This document shows, piece after piece, positions 1 through 8,790 of a DNA stretch of 20,225 bases. The notes under the pieces were generated by a model. That model was not told the origin of the DNA. It made no database searches and saw only the letters and a program-made list of their open reading frames with translations. Both the position numbers and the translations under genes were made by a program. The DNA comes from Chromera velia (Eukaryota > Sar > Chromeraceae): NCBI GenBank assembly GCA_018398765.1, contig JAHBMJ010003042.1, forward strand, positions 1-20,225. Reading direction: 5' to 3'. The first letter of the stretch is position 1. Each line of letters starts with the position of its first letter.

Positions 1-345
1 GATCAATACAGAGCTACAGTCAAATCGTGCGTACAAAATTCAAGGGCAGGGGCTTATATATGTGCATGCATGCACGTACGCGTTGTTCTGCAGGGTGGTA
101 GTGTCCAATGGCGGTACTGCTTGATTATTACTTTGTGTGTCTCATTGAATGACGTCTCACACACAGGGACGGTTTCATCTGGTTCGGTCCGGACGACGCG
201 TACGAGCACGAAGTGGGTCTATATATATATTATTCCACCTGAGCAACAAGGGCAACACTGCAACTATTGATGATCCGCGAAAATCGGGTAAAACAGGAGT
301 TGAATCCTCACCCCACTTCGTTGACGAGATCTTGACTCTCCCCAG
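1..345. other. Left-edge stretch without a supported gene, probably intron
   Basis: No reading frame here looks coding. The stretch holds two overlapping TGCATGCA octamers (63-70 and 67-74) and a short TA run near 220-232. It ends in a pyrimidine-rich run followed by CCCCAG at 340-345, which I read as the 3' splice site of the next exon. In that exon's frame a stop codon (TGA, 333-335) lies just before the splice site, so the frame cannot extend left without splicing. Confidence 0.4.
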
Positions 346-1242
346 GTCTGTTGCGAGGTTTCAGGCTTTGTTATTGATTGGAACAATGCTATTGGTGCTT
401 GTAAGGAAGGACGGAATCGCCGGTACTCGTTGATCATGAGAAACAACATAGATATATATGCAGATCGATGCAAGAAAACAACACAAAGCAACGCTACCAA
501 CAAACTGGCCAATCGCCACCTCCCGTATATGTATACCCTTAACATGCTTGCAGCTGAGAGGCCCCTTCTGAAGATGAGTCGACAACTACCAGAGCTTTCC
601 TTATTTGAGAGCGACTCGACTCGAAGCCCGCCTAGAAGCCCGCAGCAGCCCTCCCTCAAAAGAGTATCGGTTCTTTTGTCTCCTGTCCTTGTGAGAGACG
701 CGAGCCCCTTGTGCGAAGATGAGGAACAAATGATTGAGCTGAGTACTGTCAGCCCCACCGAGTCCGCCCAGTCTCTGCATCAGACGAGCCCTGAGGCTCT
801 GCACTCGAAGCATTCGATGCATTCGCCTCGGCTCTCACGCATGGGGTCGGTTGCCAAACCAGACAACATGCTTTCCCGCCAGGTCTCTTTCCACAAGACC
901 ACTGTTACATCAGTGCTCTGCTTTGAGGAGGACGCTTCGCCTTCCTGCCCGATTCGTTCCGCCGGTGCAGCAGAGGTGGGTCGGAGTGTGGAGACCTTCG
1001 TGGAGAACAAGGTGAAGGGGCCAATGAGAGATGAGGAGGTTCGAAAGATTCCAAAGCGAAAGAACAGGGCGACGGTCACAGCCACTGTCCGACAGCCACC
1101 CCCCATAGAGGTCCAGACAAAGACAAAACAAAGCACCAGAGCCCAAACACCCCGAACTTCTCCGAAATCGTCGAAATCCAAGACTTGGGGAGGGACTCAA
1201 GGAAACAGAAACTCTTCAACGGGAACTCTCTTCTTCTCGTGA
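346..1242 (+). CDS. Hypothetical protein, Ser/Pro-rich C-terminal part (5' partial, two exons)
   Basis: I do not recognise this protein. The modelled exons are 346-400 and 554-1242, giving 247 residues and a TGA stop. The 153-bp intron has a GTAAGG donor at 401 and a TTGCAG acceptor ending at 553. The first exon ends in phase 1 and the second starts with the two bases needed, so the frame joins exactly across CEVSGFVIDWNNAIGA and SERPLLKMSRQLPEL. The rest looks disordered. It has many Ser-Pro or Thr-Pro pairs (SPPRSP, TVSP, QTSP, HSPR, TPRTSP), a basic-Ser motif SRQVSFH near 868-888, and a Lys/Arg-rich end. It resembles a regulatory tail that kinases would phosphorylate; that is inference. 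Upstream exons lie outside the window. The gene could instead start at the ATG at 436 or 574 without the first exon. The 3' exon is well supported; the 55-bp exon less so. Confidence 0.55.
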   Translation, partial: VCCEVSGFVIDWNNAIGACKEGRNRRYSLIMRNNIDIYADRCKKTTQSNATNKLANRHLPYMYTLNMLAAERPLLKMSRQLPELSLFESDSTRSPPRSPQQPSLKRVSVLLSPVLVRDASPLCEDEEQMIELSTVSPTESAQSLHQTSPEALHSKHSMHSPRLSRMGSVAKPDNMLSRQVSFHKTTVTSVLCFEEDASPSCPIRSAGAAEVGRSVETFVENKVKGPMRDEEVRKIPKRKNRATVTATVRQPPPIEVQTKTKQSTRAQTPRTSPKSSKSKTWGGTQGNRNSSTGTLFFS

Positions 1243-2029
1243 GAAGAGAGGGGTGTGTACTGATAGAGAAGAATTTCAAAGTCGAGTGCGTGTGAAGACA
1301 AAAATTTGACATGCAAACTTCAGTGGTGTTATGTGCTAGAGTACTCTTGCGACAGTCTCTTCGCTCTGTTCTTGTTTCTTTGGGAAGAATCAATAGAAAA
1401 GAAAATGCATGCGATCGTGTGTCCTTTCGCCTGGTCCGGCCGTGCATGGGTCGTTCTTTGGTCCTCGTCCTTGTGCAAAAGGATGAAAGAAAGAACGGAA
1501 CGCCATGCAGTCTCACCAGCTCCCCTAGGCCTGCCTCGTCGGGCTTGTGCGTGCATGGGACTGCCTGCATGATGCCGTCGGGCTTGATTTGGTGCACTCA
1601 ATCAGCGGTGAGATCGATTCGATGGGAGTCTTTCTTTCTGTATGTTTTTCTTTCCATTTGCCTTTCCTGCTTTCTTCTGCCCACCAGTCATTATCTGTTC
1701 CAGAATCGTTGTCGAAAAGTGACAAAGCTTTTTACCGGTGAACCGACCTCTACGGATCACCCTGTCGAGCGTTTTGCTCCCCCATGCCTTTCTCCCTGTC
1801 TTTTTGCACATCTGTTCGATATGGTTGACCTGCTTAGTACACATCAAGACTTTCTTTCTTCCTACGATGTACATCATCTGACTTAATTGTTGAAACTTCG
1901 AACCTCTCTCTGCCCCCCTTTCCCGTCTGGCACATTGTGTGTGAGCATTGAATTGTTCCTGCATGTTCGGTGGACTCCGAGAGGAAACAAGAAAAAGTTC
2001 TTGTTTTCTCTTTTGTGTATCCGCTTGAT
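1243..2029. other. Downstream region without a supported gene
   Basis: The sequence after the stop codon is pyrimidine-rich on the plus strand, with no long frame of convincing composition. Short frames on both strands here contain runs of Ser, Phe and Leu or Arg and Lys that simply reflect the CT bias. It probably holds the 3' untranslated region of the left gene. I see no clear polyadenylation signal. Confidence 0.4.
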
Positions 2030-2066
2030 CTTTTCTCTTCTCTTCTCTTCTCTTCTATTTTCTTTC

Positions 2067-2112
<46 letters not shown>

Positions 2113-2149
2113 TCCTGCTTGCTTGCTTGCTTGCTTTTTTTCTTTTCTC
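2030..2149. repeat. Compound pyrimidine microsatellite (TCTTC)n-(CTTT)n-(TTGC)n
   Basis: There is a run of TCTTC units (about 2030-2055), then tetranucleotide CTTT units with one interruption (about 2058-2114), then five TTGC-type units (about 2115-2134) and a T-rich end. One strand is almost purely pyrimidine for about 110 bp. Frames through it are repeat artefacts. Confidence 0.9.
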
Positions 2150-2481
2150 CGTGGTGGGAAGGAGAGAGCGGGAGAGAGGGACTTCGGTGGTGCATGGGGG
2201 GATCAGGTACTGCATGCCCCGCAGCAGCACCTGTCGGATTCGACTTGATGTCTGAGACCCTGACAGGTAAAACAATTGTTTTGTCGACAACCTCTGTGGC
2301 TTTCTTCTGCCTCGCAGTCTGCCCAGTCTCTAGACGGTGGGGGAGAATGTAAGGCACTACTTGACAGGTTCGTTGTTCGGGTACTGCATGTTTGCCTACA
2401 TGCACATCCTTCCTCTTTTAAGCCTGCATGCATATCACAAGTTGAATAGTGAGTAGACACGCATGCACTCACTCACACCGT

Positions 2482-2482
<1 letters not shown>

Positions 2483-2526
<44 letters not shown>

Positions 2527-2541
2527 TCACACACTCACATA

Positions 2542-2577
<36 letters not shown>

Positions 2578-2604
2578 TACACACACACACACACAGAGAG
2601 AGAG
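2483..2604. repeat. Compound (CA)n-(CT)n-(CA)n-(GA)n microsatellite
   Basis: A long (AC)n run at 2483-2522 is followed by imperfect CA/TC units, a (CT)n run, a second (CA)n run and a short (GA)n end. The Thr-His and Cys-Val runs translated from it are artefacts of the repeat. Confidence 0.92.
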
Positions 2605-3306
2605 TTAAACATAAACGTCCTTTGCAGATGACACTGTGCATGGATTGCGTCAAGCTCCAAACTAAACATTCTTCTTCGTTTCTTAAACGACTCCTAGAAC
2701 GACTCTCTTTGCAAAAGTCTTGGTTTCCATGCAGTGACCATGTGGTGTGAAATGCCGTCTTCTGGGTACATGCATCCAAAGGCATTCATATGATGGGCTG
2801 CGTGTTGTGCTGGGTGTTGTAGAATTTCTGTGTGCCATCGTTCGGCCCCGGGTTGCATAAAAAAAACGCTTCTTTGGGCGAGACTCGACAGTCGCGAGAC
2901 CGCTTTTGGTATATCATCATCATCATGTGTCATTGTACCATAATTTAAAGGTATCTTTTATAATAATAATTGGTGCGTTGTGACTTGTAAAGCAGATCTC
3001 TGCACTTCATCAGCGAATCAATTCATCAGTCAATTGTGATGATCAATTAAGTCGATCAACTAGCAACAAGACTCTGCACTTATAGCTCTGCACATCATAT
3101 GCATGAGCTAGGCGCATGAAGCAGCTAACCAACTAAGCCAAACTACTATTAAAGGGAGGCTGCTTACCGATCGATGGCCGCCCTAGTGTTCACTAGATCC
3201 TAGGCTGTAGATCTAACGCTAGATGATTGTAAGAGCTGACTTAGTAGAGTTTATCCATTCTAGTACTGGCGGTGGTGACACCTTAAGATTACTTAATCGA
3301 TCGATA
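2605..3306. other. Gene-free stretch leading into an AT-rich island
   Basis: No coding frame is supported. From about 2930 the composition turns AT-rich, with TAATAATAAT-type runs and several CTCTGCAC-type words near 2998, 3070 and 3087. The AT-rich block continues to about 3880 and surrounds the MITE. It may be the remains of older inserted DNA, but I could not find outer inverted repeats by eye. Confidence 0.4.
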
Positions 3307-3308
3307 TA

Positions 3309-3702
3309 CTACCCTAGACGACAAAATTATTGAATAAACTTCAAGTGATAAAAAAAAATCAAAGAGATAGAGTAAAGAAGGAAACAACACTTTTAATTAA
3401 ATTGTTTTTAAAATGGTTTTATTTTGTTATTGTGTTAAGGCTATTCTATATCTATTTGCTATTAATCTTGTGAAAATATGTTTTTTATACACTGTGAACG
3501 ACCCTAGGGGTCTCAAATTGGGTATGTTGGTTTCAATAGTAGTTATATAGGCAAAGATGAGCCAATATAGCCCTAGTATCATACTAGCAACTACACTGGC
3601 TCTAAAACTTTCAAAGAAGGGAGCTTGATCCAATGTCGTCCCCAAAAATGAAATTTCGCCAAACTCAAAAATTTTATTCAATAATTTTGTCGCCTAGGGT
3701 AG
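3309..3702. mobile_element. Tc1/mariner-like MITE with 30-bp terminal inverted repeats
   Basis: The left end begins CTACCCTAGACGACAAAATT at 3309. The right end, read on the minus strand from 3702, begins CTACCCTAGGCGACAAAATT. The match continues through TATTGAATAAA with one mismatch in about 30 bases. Each end is flanked by TA (3307-3308 and 3703-3704), the target duplicated by Tc1/mariner transposases, and by a further TA outside that. At 394 bp the element is too short for a transposase gene, so it is non-autonomous. The interior is AT-rich and unlike the neighbouring genes. A minus-strand 84-codon frame (3427-3681) starts inside the right inverted repeat and has hydrophobic stretches. I do not recognise it and do not call it a gene. 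Confidence 0.82.
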
Positions 3703-6528
3703 TATAGCGGTAAAGCCTAGCAGGGAAACAAACAATTAATTTAATATATGCGTATCTAGATGCGTAATAGCATTGCGTATATATTGATAGGTGCATGTGA
3801 AGGTGAAAATCTCACTTTAAAATCATAAAATAAAACGAGAGCCATGAAAACATTCAATCAACGGGGCAGCAAGCATGCACAGGGCACGTCCCATACTCTA
3901 GGGACTCTTCCTCGACCTCTCTCTCTCACTCAAAGTCTGTCTGTCTGTCTGATTCTGCATGTGAATTGATCGATCCTCCCATGCACAGACGTTCTGGCTG
4001 CACCTCCTTTGATCTGCAGTTACTTATTCATTCGTTCATTTGAAATACACATGTCGAGTCAACCGGTCGGTCGACTAAAAGGAGTGAAGTAAGAAAAGAA
4101 AACATGAATCAAAGCATGCCCATGCATGAAACAACTTATGCAGAAAACCACGATACATCGAACAGCTACGTGCATACACTGTGATAAGTACACAGAAAGC
4201 AATGAAAGAAAAAACACATTTAGTGGAATGCGCCGAAACCCACCCCAAATCGGCTGCGACTTGCGCAGCTGTGAAGTCATTCAAGCAAGGGGACAAGCAG
4301 ACAGGACAAAGTGTGTAGACCCACCCCCTAACTTGGACATACAGATTCGAGACCACCAAATGTGCACAACTGAATGAATGATGCGCGCACGCATTCATTC
4401 CTTTGGAGTTTTCATTCCTTAATTCCTTCGGTCAGCTTTCATCTGATCTGGTCTCTTTTCTTTTCTTCGGCTGTCTCCAGGAGGGAGGGAAAACAACTTA
4501 ATTGTTCTGTCTGGCCTCCATCCATCCACTCTCCGCCTCCTGAACGATTGATTGGCCAAACCAAACCGAATGGAAAAGAAACAAAAAAAGAGGAAGGAGG
4601 GAGAGAATGCATCAGAGTGGCCGAGCACTGCTGTCTCGTCTCTTTCCTCTGCATCCATCCATCGCTTTCTCTCAAGCATCTCTTTCTTCTTTCCAATGGG
4701 CGCTGTAAAAAAAACGCAGGCAGTTTTCTGTTCCATCTTTTTACTTGCACATCGATCGGAAACCTCGAAGGAGGGGAACAGTCAGGGGGGGTGTAGCTGG
4801 ATGACTCCTCTCCCTCTCCCTTTTCCCCACCCCCACTTCCTCTCTCCTTAATTTCCACCGGAGAAAATGAGACAGATCGATCGATCGGTCGGACTCGACA
4901 TCACCCAAGTCTCCTGTCCCCCCATGTGCCTGCATGCCCGCCTGTGATGTGAGATTGATGTTCTTTGCGCCACCCTTCTCCTTTCTAATTTTCGCCTCCC
5001 CGTCTCGTCTCTTTCGCTCTCAAAATTGTTGCATCCGCATCCACTCTGCCTGTCTGTCTCTTGTGCCGCTGTCTGAATTCTGAGCAAAGTGACAAAATCC
5101 ATGCAAGAGGAACCAAGAAGAGCAGAAGAAAAAACCAGTGCCAACTTTTGTTGATTGTGCACCCACCCACCCCTTGTCTCTCCCCCCCCGCCGACCAACA
5201 CGGGTCCCCATCTCCCTCTCCGAGAAGCAGAGAGGATCCAGGGGGGGGGAAACCGAGCTACTCTTTCAGGTTACGATAGAAAGAAGAGAGGAAGAGAGGG
5301 AAGGGAACATCACGCAGGAATCGACGAAGGACATTCAGGGATCGAGAAGAAAGAAGTCAACATCAACAGGCTGATGGATGCACCGATGAAACAGTCAGTC
5401 GGTCAGGCATTCTACCAATGAACCAATCAAAAGAGAAAGAAAAAAAGAGAGAAAGCGGGAAGAGAGACCAGTGAATTCTTGAAGGTCTGAAAGGGAATTG
5501 ACTGTCTTTTCTTCTTTTGATATTTCTTCCTCTCTTTCGGCCTTGTCTATTCTCTTCGTGTCGAGTCAGTCCACAATTTGTCCCAACCCATTAGTTGGTT
5601 CATCAATCAAAAAGGGACATGCAGGAGGAAAGAGAACGAACGAACGTTCCATCCCTTTCTCCTCTTTCTCGCTCTCTCCCTCCCCGCGGGTCTGCCTAAC
5701 TCACTGCCTTGAGTCATTCAGACAGGCAGGGTGGTTTGTTTCTCTTCACACTTATTTAAGAGGAAGAAGGGAGGCAGAGCAGCCGTCAGCCTTCATTGTT
5801 TGGGAGAGAGAGACATGCATAGAGACTTTCAAAGTCCGCCGGTAAACATCGAGGCATACGAGGGTGGGTTGAATTAATTGGGAGGTGTGAATCAGGGAGA
5901 AGTGAAGAATGAACCGAGAAAACACCAAAAATTGACGCATGCATGATACAAACAGACAAAACTGTCGAGTCCGCACAGGAGCAAGCCAAGCCCCTGAAGC
6001 CGACCCGAAAAATGGGGGAAGGAAGAAGTAGAAACCCCATACGGTCAGTCGGTCCATGCATGTACAAAGTCGAATTTAAAATTTCTACCTGCCGACATGC
6101 AGAGAAGACATCACAAAGGGATCCACCCTTCGACGCAATTCATCCCTCTTTTGCTGTTTCTCGTTTCTTCTCTTTTGTCTGTCTTGGCCACCAACACGCA
6201 GGCAGGCAGACCCCCGCGCTTCCTGCCGAGACAAGAAGCCGACTCCCCCGGATTGAATTTTTGGATTGTGAAGCATTTATTCACCTGATCATCGTTTTGT
6301 TGAAATAATGAAACAGAAAGGGGAGGAAGAAACAGAGAGAGCCTGGATGCCACTTGCACACAGCCAAGCGCTCTCCGTCTAGTACCCCCCCTCCCTCTCT
6401 ACCCACCCACCAGCTGACCTGTCCACACACAGACAAGGGAGCACAGTCACACATGCAGTTTAGACAATCAGTCAGCAAATGTCGTCTCGTCAATTCCATC
6501 CAAACCCTCCCTGCAGCCAGAGCTGCGC
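3703..6528. other. Large intergenic region without a supported gene
   Basis: This 2.8-kb stretch lies between the MITE and the 3' end of adhE. It is AT-rich to about 3880, then strongly biased: CT-rich near 3910-3950, 4440-4860 and 5500-5690, and GA-rich near 5275-5480. Short tandem words recur, such as CTGT near 3940, CGAT near 4876-4890 and CAGT/CGGT near 5393-5408. Frames of up to about 140 codons occur on both strands, but they overlap one another and their composition follows the local base bias. None has a recognisable domain. The right end must hold the 3' untranslated region of adhE. I found no tRNA, rRNA or clear polyadenylation signal. Confidence 0.45.
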
Positions 6529-7138
6529 TCATGGGGCGTCACCCCTGTAGGCCTTCTCGAAGATGGCCTTCAGCTCGGGTGCCAGAGGGTATCGGGGGTT
6601 GGCAGGGGTGCACTGGTCGTCGAATGCTCTCTCGACCATTGTGTCCAAAACGCCGTAGAAAGCGTCCTCTGCAATCCCCCATTCGGCAATCGACTTGGGA
6701 ATGCCGCATCTTGTCTTCAGGTCCTCGATTGCGGCGATCAGTTTGTCCACCTTCCTGTTGTCGTCCTCTCCTGGCTTCGTCAGACGCAGACGGTCGGCGA
6801 TCTCTGCGTACCTGGACAAACAAAGAGAGGGGGGGAAAGGGGAACATAGCGCGCGGATGAGTTGACCTGCCTTCACCTTCAGGTACACCAAAGCACTTCT
6901 TGTGAAGAAAACCAAAAAGAGACTTCACAGAGGCAGCTTGCATGCAACTGATCGTCTTCTCTTCCCTCTCATTCATCTCCCTTCCGCCCTCACTGAGTTT
7001 CAATGGCCAGACAGACAGACAGACAGACCGACAGACGCACATGCATACCTGTGGAGAGCGTTGGGGTATCTGTACTGAGGCATCAGCCCCTGCTTGGTCG
7101 GCATGTCCGTAGCGTTGTACCTGCACACACACACACAG

Positions 7139-7172
<34 letters not shown>

Positions 7173-8759
7173 ACAAGCATATTGGGGAGAGGAGAGAAGA
7201 AAGGAGAGGTGAGAGAACAGATCTGGCAATTGAAAGGAGGGAGGGATGACGGACAAACTCCACCGTGCTCTGCCAGATGGATCCAGAGGGAGGAAGGAAG
7301 GAACGAAGGAAGAAAAAGGCGAAGGCGATTCTTCAAAGAGAAGGCAAAGGAATGCATGAGAGCAGACAAACCCAACCATGCATCAGGCGACCGAACCATG
7401 CTACTGACCGGATGACGTGAGAGAGCAGGAGCGCATTTGCCAGACCGTGGGGGATCCTCAGAGACCCTCCCAGTTGGTGTGCCATGGAGTGGCAGATACC
7501 CAGGAAACCGTTGGCAAATGCCATGCCTGCAATCGTGGCTGCGTAGTGCATGTTCTCCCTCGCTTCAGGGTCCTTTGCCCCCCCCTTGTAGGATCTCTCG
7601 AGGTACTTGAAGACCAACTCGATGGCCCTGACGGCCTCTGCGTCGGTGAAGTGGGTCGCGAGGACAGAGACGTAGCACTCGACTGCGTGGGTAAGCGCGT
7701 CAATCCCACTCCATGCTGCCAGAGTCTTAGGCATGCTCATGACGAGCTCGGGGTCGACAATCGCCATAGAAGGCGTCAAGGCGTAATCGGCAAGAGGGTA
7801 CTTCTGGTGGGCGACATCGTCGGTGATGACGGTGAAGGGGGTGACCTCGGACCCTGTTCCGGATGTCGTGGGGACGGCAACTAGGGTCGCCTTCTGTCCC
7901 AAATCGGGAATGCGAATGATTCGCTTCCGGATGTCCATGAACCTGAGGGCAACGTCTTGGAATCTGATATCGGGCTGCTCGTACATCAACCAGATGAGCT
8001 TGGCAGCATCGATCGGAGAGCCGCCTCCGATGGCGACGAAGAGATCAGGCTCGAAGGTCTTGACAAACGACAGAGCGCGATCGATGTCCTTCAGGTCGGG
8101 GTCGGGTTTGACGTCGGAGAAGACCTGTGTGCGGATTTCGAGCGAATCCAACACGTCGGTGACCTTCTTGACGAACCCCAGGTCCACCATCACCCTGTCT
8201 GTGATGATCGTGCACTTCTTCTTCCCGACCATCTCCTGCAGTCCCAGTCTCAGAGCCCCCTGCTTGAAGTACACACGAGGAGGCACTCTGAACCATAGCA
8301 TGTTCTCCCGTCTCTCTGCCACGCTCTTGTAGTTGAGCAGATGCTTCACACCGATGTTCTCAGACACAGAGTTGCCGCCCCAGGACCCGCAGCCGAGGGT
8401 CAGAGAGGGGGGCAGACGGAAGTTGAACACGTCTCCGATGGCACCCTGAGAGGCCGGCATGTTGATCAGAATGCGGCCTGCAAGGGGGGCGTATGGGTGG
8501 AAGGAAGAATGCTTTCGTTTTTGAATAAATGGAAGGAAAGGAAAGGAACAGCTTTCCGGACAACCAGAGAGCGAGCCAGAAAGACCATTGGAGGAGGGAA
8601 CAGGATGGTGTGTGCATAGGGTCTTGAAGAGAGACAAAGCCCCTCTGATGAATGAAGCAGCAGAGGACAAGCTAAGCAAAAGTAGAGGGAAACAAAAAGC
8701 GAAAGCACTGCAGACACACACATACACACACACACAACACACGCGCGCGCGCGCGCGAG

Positions 8760-8790
<31 letters not shown>

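Noticed and set aside
2430-2631. Short-period repeats that could suggest a CRISPR-like array
   Set aside because: They are simple dinucleotide runs without unique spacers, in a eukaryotic genome.
3680-3722. tRNA-like words (TAGTATAGCGGTAAAGCC) at the right end of the MITE
   Set aside because: No cloverleaf, T-loop or B-box could be found around it, and part of the segment is the MITE inverted repeat.
4374-5421. Overlapping frames of 60-140 codons on both strands
   Set aside because: Their residues follow local CT or GA bias, they overlap on both strands, and none shows a domain or splice-supported extension.
7417-8332. Long plus-strand frames of 113-169 codons over adhE
   Set aside because: They are antisense to adhE exon 5, whose coding frame is certain from conserved residues.
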